DNA of 37,832 nt from Oscillospiraceae bacterium (GTDB taxonomy: Bacteria > Bacillota > Clostridia > Oscillospirales > Oscillospiraceae): positions 1 to 37,832 of the forward strand of contig JAFSRZ010000030.1 of the NCBI GenBank assembly GCA_017445875.1. The letters run 5' to 3'. Shown piece after piece: positions 7,784-16,039 of the stretch; position 1 is the stretch's first letter; every line of letters starts with the position of its first letter. The notes beneath the pieces were generated by a model, which saw only the letters and a list, made by a program, of their open reading frames with translations, was not told where the DNA came from and searched no databases. A program made the translations under genes and the position numbers.

Positions 7784-8206
7784 ATGGGCGCGGAAAAAAC
7801 AACGGTACGCCGGAAGTCGGGGGCGTTATGGGTAGTGGTCATGCGGGGCGTGGCGCTGTCCTTAGTTGTCTGGGCGTGCGGCGTCGGACTGCTGACGGGT
7901 ATCATGACAGCGGGGGGCGTCGGGGAAGCAAACGCGTTCCCGATACTGTCCGGGCTGACAGGTCTGGCGGCGTTCGCGGGCGCGGTCAGCGTGGTACGAC
8001 ATACGCCGTGGGGGACACTCATTTCCGCCATGCTGGTGGCGGTACTGTTCACGTCGCTGTTGCTGTGCATGGGGCTTTTGAGCTGGAAAGAAATTTCGTG
8101 GACGGGTCACGGCGGGACGCTGTTATTATGGTCACTGTGCGGCGGCGTCGCGGCGGGGATATTAGGCCGTCCGCGCAGCAAAAAGCGCACAAGGCGGACG
8201 TGGTAA
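7784..8206 (+). CDS. TIGR04086-like four-helix membrane protein
   Basis: This 140-residue protein has four hydrophobic segments (about residues 15-42, 50-68, 75-95 and 107-128), a short basic N-terminus and a strongly basic C-terminal tail (RPRSKKRTRRTW). The arrangement and its position after yajC match the TIGR04086 family of clostridial membrane proteins of unknown function; this assignment is from memory of the family and its context. The ATG at 7784 follows GGGGAGG by seven bases, but that site is paired in the hairpin at 7736-7775. Translation may therefore require read-through and unfolding. No catalytic residues can be identified. Confidence 0.65.
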   Translation: MGAEKTTVRRKSGALWVVVMRGVALSLVVWACGVGLLTGIMTAGGVGEANAFPILSGLTGLAAFAGAVSVVRHTPWGTLISAMLVAVLFTSLLLCMGLLSWKEISWTGHGGTLLLWSLCGGVAAGILGRPRSKKRTRRTW

Positions 8207-8227
8207 CGGCGCGGCGTTCGGACATGT

Positions 8228-8272
8228 ACAAAACGGGCGGCGCGACGGACATCCTAACAAAACGGGCGGCGG
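8228..8272. repeat. short direct repeat at the efp terminator
   Basis: The 14-base string CAAAACGGGCGGCG occurs at about 8229-8242 and again at about 8259-8272, 30 bp apart. The second copy forms part of the efp terminator. It probably reflects a small local duplication. Confidence 0.5.
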
Positions 8273-8291
8273 GAGTGTTCCCGCCGTCCGT
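8258..8291 (-). terminator. Rho-independent terminator of efp
   Basis: A 13-bp stem with one G-T pair (8262-8274 with 8279-8291) and a 4-nt loop lies just after the efp stop codon. On the minus strand it is followed by TTTTGTT. It also separates efp from the convergent membrane protein gene. Confidence 0.75.
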
Positions 8292-8297
8292 ACGCGC

Positions 8298-8864
8298 TTA
8301 TTTGACCCGTCCGAGATATTCGCCGGTGCGGGTGTCGACTTGGATTTTTTCGCCCTCGTTGATGAACAGCGGGACTTTGATTTCCGCGCCGGTCTCCAGA
8401 ATCGCGGACTTCGTGACATTCGTCGCGGTGTCGCCCTTGACGCCCGGTTCGGTCTGCGTGACTTCCAGATTCATGAAGTTGGGGACTTCCACGCCGAACA
8501 CGGAGCCTTTATAGCTCAGCAGTTTGCACATGGTGTTTTCGGTGACGAACCGGAAGCCGTCGCCCAGAACGTCACGATTCAGCGGGATATCGTCGTAGGT
8601 GTTGGGGTCCATGAAGTGGTACAAGTCGCCGTCGTTCCACTGATACTCGGCGTCGCGGCGCTCAATCGACGCCTGCTCAAATTTCGCCGTCGGGTTGAAG
8701 GACGTTTCCGTGACGCCGCCCGTGATGACGTTTCTCATCTTGGTGCGCACGAACGCCGCGCCCTTGCCGGGCTTGACGTGCTGGAACTCGACCACCTGCA
8801 TGACCTTCCCGTCCATCTCGAACGTGACGCCGTTCCGAAACTCCCCGGCCGTAATGGTAGGCAT
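8298..8864 (-). CDS. efp: translation elongation factor P
   Basis: This 188-residue protein has the standard EF-P length and three beta-barrel domains. EF-P binds ribosomes stalled at polyproline and restores peptide bond formation. The N-terminal KOW-like domain carries [13 protein letters not shown], in which Lys34 occupies the position that is modified or functionally essential in EF-P. The C-terminal region includes the conserved [12 protein letters not shown] ending, matching the family signature. AAGGAG lies upstream of the ATG at 8864. The gene is monocistronic, with its own promoter (8929-8957) and terminator. No modification genes (epmA, epmB, ymfI) are visible here. Confidence 0.97.
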   Translation of the reverse strand: MPTITAGEFRNGVTFEMDGKVMQVVEFQHVKPGKGAAFVRTKMRNVITGGVTETSFNPTAKFEQASIERRDAEYQWNDGDLYHFMDPNTYDDIPLNRDVLGDGFRFVTENTMCKLLSYKGSVFGVEVPNFMNLEVTQTEPGVKGDTATNVTKSAILETGAEIKVPLFINEGEKIQVDTRTGEYLGRVK

Positions 8865-8928
8865 AGTTTCTCACTCCTTACAAAAATTGTGTCGCGGGCA
8901 GTTCCGCAACTGGTTTGTCAACGCGTCT

Positions 8929-8957
8929 ATTGTAGCCGATATCGACGCGGATTGCAA
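8929..8957 (-). promoter_or_regulatory. sigma-A promoter for efp
   Basis: On the minus strand, TTGCAA (8952-8957) and TACAAT (8929-8934) are separated by 17 bp, about 65 bp upstream of the efp start. It is back to back with the promoter at 8985-9013. Confidence 0.7.
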
Positions 8958-8984
8958 GACTTTTTTCGATTTTCACAAAGAGCA

Positions 8985-9013
8985 TTTACAAACGGCGCGT
9001 TTTCGGGTACAAT
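8985..9013 (+). promoter_or_regulatory. sigma-A promoter for the C11 peptidase gene
   Basis: TTTACA (8985-8990, five of six) and TACAAT (9008-9013, five of six) are separated by 17 bp, 49 bp upstream of the start at 9063. Confidence 0.7.
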
Positions 9014-9062
9014 GGACGTGTCGGGAGACCGGCACACACATCTTGAATAAGGAGGAATCCGC

Positions 9063-11042
9063 TTGAAAAAACTGTGGCAAATTCTGTTTGCGGCGGCGTT
9101 GTGCGCGTCCATGCTGACGGGATGTTTCGTAGAGGACGTGGAAATGTCCGCCGAACGCGTTGAGGCGGCGTCGGGCGAGGAGTCGTATACCGACTGGGCG
9201 GTTTACTGGTACAACTGCGGCAGTGACTTGGAATCCAAATGGGGCTGCGCGTCCGGGGACATCAAGGAAATGCTCAACGTTGACCTGTCCGACAAGGTGC
9301 AGGTCGTCGTACAGACCGGCGGCGCGAAAAAGTGGCACAATACGCAAATTGACGCCGGCAAACTTCAGCGGTACGTCTACAACAGCGACGGCTTCTATCT
9401 GGTGGACGAGCAGCCAAAGGGCAACATGGGCAGTCCGGAGACGCTCGCCGACTTCCTGAAGTTCTGCAAGGCGCATTATCCGGCGGCACATACGGCGGTT
9501 GTGTTCTGGAACCACGGCGGCGGGAGTGTCGACGGCGCGGCCTTCGACGAGAACTACGGCTACGATTCCCTGAAACTCAACGAATTTTATCAGGCGTTCC
9601 AGTCGGCCTTTGAACTCTCCACGGACAATCCGCCGGTAGACGTTGTGGGTTTCGACACCTGTCTGATGGCGACCATTGACACGGCGTACACCTTCTGCGA
9701 CATTGCCCGCTATCTGGTGGCGTCGGAGGAGACCGAACCCGGTTGCGGCTGGTACTACACGGGCTGGCTGAAAGCGCTGTCCGACAATCCCGGCATGGAC
9801 GGCGCGGAACTCGGCAAGGCTATTTGTGACGCCTTCGAGAAAGGCTGTCAGGACGAGGAAGTAGCCGACGAAATCACGCTGTCCGTCACGGACTTGAGCC
9901 GTATCGGGAATCTCATGGAGGCCTACGAAAATCTGGGACAGGAAGCGCTCCTGAACGCCGTGGACAATCCCGGATTTTTCCCGGCGCTGGGACGTATGGC
10001 GAGCCGCGCCGAAAACTACGGCGGCAACACGAAGGACGCCGGTTACACGAATATGGTCGACCTCGGCGACCTTGCCTATCACTGCTCCGAACTGTTGCCG
10101 GAGAGTTCCGGCGCGGTACAGGAGGAGTTGGCGAACTGCGTCACGTACAAAGTCAACGGCCCCTACCGCACAAAGGCCACCGGGCTTAGCTGTTACTACT
10201 CCTACAACAGTGACAAGAAGGATTACAACGGCTACGCCCACATTGCCGCCTGTGACGCGTTCACCTACCTGTACGGCTACGAAATCGACGGTTCACTTGA
10301 CGACCGGGGCATGGCGTACCTGAACGGAATCGGCTTCGAGCGGGAGGAACTCGCGGAGGTGCCGACGCTGGAAGATGTCGACACGGAGCAGGATTATCCG
10401 GTGTACGTCGACGGGGAAGGCAACGCCGTCATGGAAATCGGCCCCGACATTGCCAACATGCTCAAAGGCGTCTACTTCCGCCTTGTCTACGTCGACGAGG
10501 AACAGGACATTGCAATCCTGTTGGGCCGGGACAACAACATCTATATGGACTGGGAGAACGGCGTATTCCGCGACAACTTCCAAGGCACGTGGGGCGCGAT
10601 TGACGGCTATCTGGCCTATATGGAACTCATCTACGAGAGCAACGATTACAACACCTACATGGTACCGATTCTGCTCAACGGTGAAAAGTACAATCTCCGC
10701 GTGGTCTACGACTACAACGACGGGCAATACTACATTCTGGGTGCCAGAAAGGGTCTCGACGCCAACGGCATGGCCGACAAGAACCTTGTCCAACTCCAAC
10801 CCGGCGACGAAATCACCACACTGCACTATGTCGCGTCGATGAGCGGCGACGATTCCTTTGAACTCTACGAAATGGACACGTTCACCGTCACGGAAAGCAC
10901 GTCCTTCGGGGAAGTCGACATGGGCGACGGCGAATTTGCGATGATGTTTGAACTCGTGGACGCCCACAATAACACCACATGGTCTGAAATGGCGGTCTTT
11001 ACCGTGGAGGATGGCGTCATTCACACGGAAGCGGCGGAGTAA
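9063..11042 (+). CDS. clostripain-family (C11) cysteine peptidase lipoprotein
   Basis: This 659-residue protein begins with a lipoprotein signal peptide (lipobox LTGC, Cys21), so it is probably anchored on the outer face of the membrane. The region from residue 42 to about 400 matches peptidase family C11: it opens with a segment resembling WAVYWYNCGSDLE, has the catalytic His151 in FWNHGGG and the catalytic Cys200 in VGFDTCLMAT. C11 enzymes cut after basic residues. The last 250 residues form an uncharacterised, acidic beta-rich domain. The start is a TTG with AAGGAGG eight bases upstream; no in-frame ATG is better placed. It has its own promoter. The substrate is unknown; protein degradation or processing at the cell surface is likely. 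Confidence 0.88.
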   Translation: MKKLWQILFAAALCASMLTGCFVEDVEMSAERVEAASGEESYTDWAVYWYNCGSDLESKWGCASGDIKEMLNVDLSDKVQVVVQTGGAKKWHNTQIDAGKLQRYVYNSDGFYLVDEQPKGNMGSPETLADFLKFCKAHYPAAHTAVVFWNHGGGSVDGAAFDENYGYDSLKLNEFYQAFQSAFELSTDNPPVDVVGFDTCLMATIDTAYTFCDIARYLVASEETEPGCGWYYTGWLKALSDNPGMDGAELGKAICDAFEKGCQDEEVADEITLSVTDLSRIGNLMEAYENLGQEALLNAVDNPGFFPALGRMASRAENYGGNTKDAGYTNMVDLGDLAYHCSELLPESSGAVQEELANCVTYKVNGPYRTKATGLSCYYSYNSDKKDYNGYAHIAACDAFTYLYGYEIDGSLDDRGMAYLNGIGFEREELAEVPTLEDVDTEQDYPVYVDGEGNAVMEIGPDIANMLKGVYFRLVYVDEEQDIAILLGRDNNIYMDWENGVFRDNFQGTWGAIDGYLAYMELIYESNDYNTYMVPILLNGEKYNLRVVYDYNDGQYYILGARKGLDANGMADKNLVQLQPGDEITTLHYVASMSGDDSFELYEMDTFTVTESTSFGEVDMGDGEFAMMFELVDAHNNTTWSEMAVFTVEDGVIHTEAAE

Positions 11043-11211
11043 TTCACTGCAACTGTTTGTCCCCTTCTGCCGCCTCACGGTGACAGAGGGGGCAAACATG
11101 CGCTTGAAATCCCGCCACTGATGTGGTAAATATATGAGGGGGGAATTGGAACCTTTACAGGCTCTGTATCAGGAAAAAACCGGAAAATGAAAAGAAAGGA
11201 ATGGAAAGCAA
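11043..11211. other. intergenic region with a partial repeat hairpin
   Basis: No gene is visible. A hairpin at 11056-11096 ends in a TGACAGAGGGGGCAAA-type string, resembling the right end of the dispersed repeat found at 26591, 27922 and 35433. It may act as terminator for the peptidase gene. A weak promoter candidate for the next gene is TTGAAA (11104-11109), 17 bp, TAAATA (11127-11132). Confidence 0.4.
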
Positions 11212-13530
11212 ATGAAAAAACGTCTGTTTCAGCTTTCGCTTTTGGGGGCGCTTTTCGTAGTGCTGTTGTCGGTGAACGCGACAGCGGAAGAACTCATCCC
11301 CGACGGAGATTGTGGCCCCGGCATTTACTGGAAACTTGACAGCAGGGGTTCGCTCTTTATTTGGGGCAATAATGCCATGTACTACTATCTCCCCGACAAA
11401 AATGTCCATGAATCCCCGTGGTCGGGAAATAAGAGCATCAAATCCGTGCGAATTGATGAGGGCGTGACCTCGATTGTGGACAACGCTTTTTATAACTGCA
11501 CCGGGCTGACTTCTATCGTAATCCCCGACACTGTGACCTCCATCGGAGACGATGCTTTCTACGGCTGCACCGCCCTGAAGTCTGTCACGATTCCCGATAC
11601 CGTGACATTTATTGGGGAAGCCGCTTTTCAGGGAAGTGGACTGACTTCCATCACCACCCCGCCCAGACTTGTTTTTATCGCGGACAAAACTTTCAGGGAC
11701 TGTAAGTCGCTCTCCCGCGCTGTCATCCAAAATGACGATAACTCCAAAGGCCCTGTCTCCATTGGCGCGGAGGCTTTTTACGGCTGTCTGCGCTTGAACT
11801 CCATCGCCGTCCCCGACAGCGTAACTTCTATCGGTAACAGAGCGTTTCAGGAATGTTCCTTCCTGTTTTCGGCTGACGCGGGCAACAACGTGGAAACAAT
11901 CGGCGAATCCGCGTTTTTGAAGTGTACGATTTTGGAGTCCGTGACGCTCGGCGACAAGTTGAAAACCATTGGGAAAGAGGCTTTCAAAAACTGCTCCGCG
12001 CTGTTCTCCATCAATCTGCCCGAAAGCCTGATTTTCATCGACGTGAGCGCGTTTCAGTCCAGCGGCCTGATTTCCATCGTTATCCCGAACCAGATTGGCG
12101 TAATCAGCGCGTCCACCTTTGCCGACTGCGCCTCTCTGGAATCCGTCACCCTGTCCGCCGTGCTGGCTTCCATTGACGAGGCCGCTTTCAAAAACTGTTC
12201 CAGTCTGCTCTCCATCGACATCCCCGAACCGACGCGTTCCATTGGAAAAGAAGCCTTCCGCGCCAGCGGCCTGACCTCCATTGTACTCCCCAAAAGAGTC
12301 AAGACAGTGGCAGAAAGCGTCTGTCACTCTTGCGCTAACTTGGTCTCCGCGACCATGAAAGGCGATATCAATTCCATCGAAAAGAATGCGTTTCACTCCT
12401 GCGCGGCCTTGGTTTCCGTGACTGTCCAAGGCAATATCAATTCCATCGGAAACAGTGCGTTTCACTCCTGCTCGGCCTTGGCTTCCGTGACTATCCAAGG
12501 CAAGCTCAATTCCATCGGAGATAGTGCGTTTCACTCCTGTTCGTCATTGCACGCTTTGGCGCTTTCCGACGGTTTGCTGTCCATTGGAAAAGAGGCTTTC
12601 CGACAAAGCGGCCTGTTTTCCATCGTCATTCCCGACAGCGTGACATCCATTGGAAGCGAGGCTTTCCGCGAGAGTGCTTTGACTTCCATCGTCATTCCGA
12701 ACAGTGTGAAAACACTGGAAACAAGGCTTTGCTACGGGTGTACCCGCTTAACGTCCGCCACGCTCCTTGAAAATATTACGTTCGGCGAAAATATTACGTC
12801 TATCAAAGAGGGCGTTTTCCAAGAGTGCCGCTATTTGGAGAGCATTTTTATCCCGCACAGCGTGACTTCTATCGGCAAATCCGCTTTCGAGTGGTGCGAG
12901 AGAATGAAGGTCGCGTTCATTCCCGGCTACACGGTTACAACTATCCCGGAGAGAGCCTTCTTTGGTTGCAGCAGCTTAACGTATCTGATTCTCCCCGAAC
13001 GGCTTACAACTATCAAAAAAGAGGCCTTTCGCGGCTGTACCAACTTGGCAACCCTTGTCATGCCTGCCAGCGTGACGGGTATTGAGGAGCAGGCCTTTTA
13101 CAGTTGCGGCAGTCTGGCGGATATCTACTACGGCGGGAGTGACGCGGAGTGGAAAAATCTCAAAAAGCTCACGAGTAACTATCCTCTGATTAGCTCGACT
13201 GTCCACTACAACACACCCGGCGCGTTTGACGCCAACTCGAATCTGTCCTTTTCTCTTGCTGTTCCGTCAGGCTCCGGCGCGTGCGTCATCCCGATAGACT
13301 TTACCCGTTGCGGCCTTGATTCGGGGGCAACGTACAGCCTTTACTACGCACTCTACAATGTCGACGGAAAAATGCTGTCCGTAAACAGCAAAGCGGTTAC
13401 ATTCCCGTACGGCTTCTATGAGTTTGTCCTGCCGATACAGGGTGCCAAAGCCGGGATGACCTGCCGGTTTTTCCTGCTTGACCCGCAGTTTGTCCCGCGG
13501 ACACGGACGCGAGTCCAGTTTACCGCGTAA
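11212..13530 (+). CDS. secreted BspA-like leucine-rich-repeat protein
   Basis: This 772-residue protein has a Sec signal peptide (about 1-25, ending NATAEE) and a short N-terminal domain. It then has roughly 25 leucine-rich repeats of about 23 residues of the LRR_5/BspA type (pattern: SIGxxAFxxCxxLxSVxIPxxV), from about residue 80 to 650. A non-repeat beta-rich domain of about 110 residues ends the protein. Such proteins are surface or secreted adhesins in gut and oral anaerobes and bind host or bacterial proteins. No sortase motif, transmembrane anchor or SLH repeats are visible, so it may be released or bind the wall by the terminal domain. The ATG follows AAAGGAATGG. Three successive repeats are nearly identical in DNA (12376-12582). 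Confidence 0.88.
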   Translation: MKKRLFQLSLLGALFVVLLSVNATAEELIPDGDCGPGIYWKLDSRGSLFIWGNNAMYYYLPDKNVHESPWSGNKSIKSVRIDEGVTSIVDNAFYNCTGLTSIVIPDTVTSIGDDAFYGCTALKSVTIPDTVTFIGEAAFQGSGLTSITTPPRLVFIADKTFRDCKSLSRAVIQNDDNSKGPVSIGAEAFYGCLRLNSIAVPDSVTSIGNRAFQECSFLFSADAGNNVETIGESAFLKCTILESVTLGDKLKTIGKEAFKNCSALFSINLPESLIFIDVSAFQSSGLISIVIPNQIGVISASTFADCASLESVTLSAVLASIDEAAFKNCSSLLSIDIPEPTRSIGKEAFRASGLTSIVLPKRVKTVAESVCHSCANLVSATMKGDINSIEKNAFHSCAALVSVTVQGNINSIGNSAFHSCSALASVTIQGKLNSIGDSAFHSCSSLHALALSDGLLSIGKEAFRQSGLFSIVIPDSVTSIGSEAFRESALTSIVIPNSVKTLETRLCYGCTRLTSATLLENITFGENITSIKEGVFQECRYLESIFIPHSVTSIGKSAFEWCERMKVAFIPGYTVTTIPERAFFGCSSLTYLILPERLTTIKKEAFRGCTNLATLVMPASVTGIEEQAFYSCGSLADIYYGGSDAEWKNLKKLTSNYPLISSTVHYNTPGAFDANSNLSFSLAVPSGSGACVIPIDFTRCGLDSGATYSLYYALYNVDGKMLSVNSKAVTFPYGFYEFVLPIQGAKAGMTCRFFLLDPQFVPRTRTRVQFTA
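12376..12582 (+). repeat. three 69-bp tandem repeats inside the LRR gene
   Basis: Units start at 12376, 12445 and 12514. Each encodes one 23-residue leucine-rich repeat (AFHSC core). The first two are nearly identical over their length, and the third diverges after its first half. The DNA similarity is far higher than between other repeats of the gene, which suggests recent duplication. Confidence 0.8.
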
Positions 13531-13566
13531 TGTTCCGCCAAAATCCGGAAAAGCCGCGAAAAGGAA

Positions 13567-13595
13567 TTGACGCCGCGGACGGAATCTGTTAAAAT
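13567..13595 (+). promoter_or_regulatory. sigma-A promoter for nfnAB
   Basis: TTGACG (13567-13572) and TAAAAT (13590-13595) are separated by 17 bp, each matching five of six consensus bases. They lie 69 bp upstream of the nfnA start. Confidence 0.65.
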
Positions 13596-13664
13596 TGTAA
13601 CAATCGTGCGACACGCAATGGCAGACAACGCGTAACGCGCATTACAGGGGAAAGAAGGAACAAT

Positions 13665-14504
13665 ATGTACAAAATCGTCAGAAAAGTGGAACTGCGTCCC
13701 ATGGTCACGCTCTACGAAATCGAAGCGCCCTTAATCGCCAAGAAGTCCCACCCCGGACAGTTCATCATTCTGCGCGTGGACGAGGGCGGGGAACGCATTC
13801 CCATTACCATCAACAGCTACGACCCCGAAAAGGGTACCGTGACCATCATCGTCCAGACTGCGGGCGCGACTACTGAGAAACTCAAGGCCATGAAAGAGGG
13901 CGACTGTCTGGCGGACTTTGTGGGGCCGCTGGGGAAAGCCACCGTCATTGACGGTACAAAAAAGGTGTGCATTGTCGGCGGCGGTGTGGGCTGCGCGATT
14001 GCCTACCCCGTTTTGAAGGCGTTCCACGACGCCGGAGCGGATGTCCACGCCGTGGTGGGATTCAAGAGCAAGGACCTTGTGATTTTGGAGGACGATTTCC
14101 GCGCCGCGACCAGCGTTCTGAAAATCTGCACCGACGACGGCTCTTACGGGCAAAAGGGACTTGTCACGGACGCCCTGAAAGAACTCATCGACGCCGGGAA
14201 CCAGTACGACGAAGTCTTTGCCGTCGGCCCGATGGTAATGATGAAGTTCGTGAGCAAAACCACGGAACCCTACGGAATCAAGACTACGGTTTCCATGAGT
14301 CCGATTATGATTGACGGTACGGGCATGTGCGGCGGCTGTCGCCTGAGCGTCGGCGGAGAAATGAAATTCGCCTGTGTCGACGGCCCCGACTTCGACGGTC
14401 ATCAGGTCGATTGGGACATTGCCGTGAAACGGAATCAGATGTACCACGACTGGGAACTCAAAAAGCACGAGGAGACTTGCAATCTCCTGAAAAAGGAGGC
14501 GTGA
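13665..14504 (+). CDS. nfnA: NfnA: ferredoxin-NADP+ reductase / transhydrogenase small subunit
   Basis: This 279-residue protein belongs to the sulfide dehydrogenase / dihydroorotate dehydrogenase electron-transfer subunit family. It has an FAD-binding barrel (1-95), an NAD(H)-binding domain with CIVGGGVGCAIAYP (102-115), and a C-terminal [2Fe-2S] site with Cys222, Cys225 and Cys237 (GMCGGCR, FACVDGP). Only three Cys are seen; in characterised NfnA an Asp supplies the fourth ligand. With NfnB directly downstream it most likely forms the electron-bifurcating NADH-dependent reduced ferredoxin:NADP+ oxidoreductase, which balances NADH, NADPH and ferredoxin in anaerobes. A strong promoter and an AAGAAGGA site precede the ATG. 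Database annotation often calls this a sulfide/dihydroorotate dehydrogenase-like FAD/NAD-binding protein. Confidence 0.88.
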   Translation: MYKIVRKVELRPMVTLYEIEAPLIAKKSHPGQFIILRVDEGGERIPITINSYDPEKGTVTIIVQTAGATTEKLKAMKEGDCLADFVGPLGKATVIDGTKKVCIVGGGVGCAIAYPVLKAFHDAGADVHAVVGFKSKDLVILEDDFRAATSVLKICTDDGSYGQKGLVTDALKELIDAGNQYDEVFAVGPMVMMKFVSKTTEPYGIKTTVSMSPIMIDGTGMCGGCRLSVGGEMKFACVDGPDFDGHQVDWDIAVKRNQMYHDWELKKHEETCNLLKKEA

Positions 14505-14507
14505 ACC

Positions 14508-15902
14508 ATGGCACGGAAAGCGAATATGTCCCTGCAAAAGAACCCCATGCCGTCGCAGGAACCGGACGTACGCAACCACAACTTTGAGGAAGTCGCGCTG
14601 GGCTACACCAAGGAACAAGCCCTTGACGAGGCACAGCGTTGCCTCCGTTGCAAGAACAAGCCCTGTATGGAAGGCTGTCCCGTCATGGTACGCATTCCCG
14701 AATTTATTGAGAAGGTGGAAGCCGGGGAGTTCGAGGAGGCTTATCAGATTATCTCCGCCACGTCGGCACTGCCCGCCGTGTGCGGTCGTGTCTGCCCGCA
14801 GGAGAGCCAGTGCGAAAAATACTGTGTGCGCGGCAAGAAGGGCGACCCCGTGGGTATCGGGCGTCTGGAGCGCTTTGTAGCCGACTGGCACAACGCGAAT
14901 GTAGCGGCGAAAGCCGAAAAGCCCGCTCCCAACGGACACCGTGTGGCGGTCATTGGTTCCGGCCCCGCCGGGCTGACCTGTGCCGGAGACCTTGCGCGTA
15001 AGGGCTACGAGGTCACAGTCTTTGAGGCGTTACACCTCGCGGGCGGCGTACTGGTGTACGGCATTCCCGAATTTCGTCTGCCCAAGGCCATTGTACAGAA
15101 GGAAGTCAACGGCCTGAAAGATTTAGGCGTCACCATCGCCACGGACACCGTTGTCGGGCGTACCATCACCGTCGACGAACTCATGACGGAACAGGGTTTT
15201 GAAGCCGTGTTCATCGGTTCCGGCGCGGGACTGCCCATGTTTATGAACATCCCCGGCGTCAACTATAAAGGCGTTCTGTCGGCGAATGAGTTCCTGACGC
15301 GTATCAACTTGATGAAAGCCTATTTGCCCGATTCCGACACACCGATTATCCACCCGAAGAAAGTCGCGGTTGTCGGCGGCGGCAACGTCGCCATGGACGC
15401 CGCACGCTGTGCGAAACGTCTGGGCGCGGAGGTGTACATTGTCTACCGCCGCGGCATGGAGGAGCTTCCCGCACGGAAAGAGGAAGTCGAACACGCCATT
15501 GAGGAAGGTATCATCTTCAAGACGCTCAACAACCCCGTGGAAATCCTCGCCGACGAAAACGACAATGTGACGAAAATCCGCTGCATTGAAATGGAACTCG
15601 GCGAGCCGGACGCGTCCGGACGCCGCCGCCCGATTGAGAAGCTCGGCAGTGAGTTTGAGCTGGAAGTCGACTGCGTGATTATGGCGTTAGGCACCAGTCC
15701 GAACCCGCTGATTAAGTCCACGACGGAGGGACTGGAAATCAACCGCAAAGGCGGCATTGTGGTCAATGAGGACGGCCTGACCTCCCGCGAGAACGTGTAC
15801 GCGGGCGGCGACGCCGTGACCGGCGCGGCGACTGTCATTCTGGCGATGGGCGCGGGCAAGACCGCCGCCAAGGCCATTGACGAGGCGTTGAGCAAGAAGT
15901 AA
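14508..15902 (+). CDS. nfnB: NfnB / GltA: NADPH-dependent glutamate synthase-like large subunit
   Basis: This 464-residue flavoprotein has two N-terminal cysteine clusters for [4Fe-4S] centres (Cys45, 48, 53, 57 and Cys92, 96, 102, 106), an FAD-binding motif VAVIGSGPAGLTCAG (about 145), an NADPH-binding motif VAVVGGGNVAMDAAR (about 285) and the C-terminal VYAGGDAVTGAATVILAMGAG FAD segment split here across its two parts, VYAGGDAV and GAATVILAMGAG. Often labelled gltA (NADPH-dependent glutamate synthase, homotetrameric). The adjacent nfnA makes the bifurcating transhydrogenase subunit more likely, since no glutamate synthase large subunit is present. The gene starts 3 nt after nfnA, with AAAAGGAGG inside the nfnA end. 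Part of its 3' end is repeated just downstream (15921-15969). Confidence 0.9.
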   Translation: MARKANMSLQKNPMPSQEPDVRNHNFEEVALGYTKEQALDEAQRCLRCKNKPCMEGCPVMVRIPEFIEKVEAGEFEEAYQIISATSALPAVCGRVCPQESQCEKYCVRGKKGDPVGIGRLERFVADWHNANVAAKAEKPAPNGHRVAVIGSGPAGLTCAGDLARKGYEVTVFEALHLAGGVLVYGIPEFRLPKAIVQKEVNGLKDLGVTIATDTVVGRTITVDELMTEQGFEAVFIGSGAGLPMFMNIPGVNYKGVLSANEFLTRINLMKAYLPDSDTPIIHPKKVAVVGGGNVAMDAARCAKRLGAEVYIVYRRGMEELPARKEEVEHAIEEGIIFKTLNNPVEILADENDNVTKIRCIEMELGEPDASGRRRPIEKLGSEFELEVDCVIMALGTSPNPLIKSTTEGLEINRKGGIVVNEDGLTSRENVYAGGDAVTGAATVILAMGAGKTAAKAIDEALSKK

Positions 15903-15969
15903 GCGTAACACAAACAGTAACGCCGCCGCCAAGGCCATTGACGAGGCTTTAACGCAACACAAACAGTAA
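15863..15969 (+). repeat. partial tandem duplication of the nfnB 3' end
   Basis: GCCGCCAAGGCCATTGACGA in the last codons of nfnB recurs 61 bp later (from 15925). The downstream string AACACAAACAGTAA (15907-15920) recurs at 15956-15969, 49 bp later. The second copy is still open in the nfnB reading sense and would encode AAAKAIDEALTQHKQ-stop, a different C-terminal tail. It looks like a duplication with a 12-nt length change. Confidence 0.75.
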
Positions 15970-15972
15970 ATC

Positions 15973-16004
15973 CCCCGCCCCTGAAAAGGGTGGGGTTCTT
16001 TTGT
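15973..16004 (+). terminator. Rho-independent terminator of nfnAB
   Basis: An 8-bp stem (15973-15980 with 15988-15995, one G-T pair) with a 7-nt loop is followed by TTCTTTTGT. It lies between nfnB and the convergent cbiC gene. Confidence 0.7.
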
Positions 16005-16039
16005 AAAAGGCGGTCTCCGAAGCGGAAAGTCTGTGACAT

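Noticed and set aside
8973-10241. Long open frame on the minus strand (422 codons) opposite the C11 peptidase
   Set aside because: It is a codon-bias shadow in GC-rich DNA; the plus-strand gene has catalytic motifs, a lipobox, an RBS and a promoter.
11111-11125. GCCACTG string resembling part of a cobalamin riboswitch B12 box
   Set aside because: It is a single 7-base match upstream of an LRR protein gene; none of the other riboswitch elements is present in the short intergenic space.
11155-12534. Minus-strand open frame with a repetitive sequence (459 codons)
   Set aside because: Its repeats are the reverse complement of the leucine-rich repeats of the plus-strand gene.
13731-14939. Minus-strand open frame across nfnA and the nfnB start
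   Set aside because: Antisense shadow; the plus-strand frames contain clear FAD, NAD(P) and Fe-S motifs.
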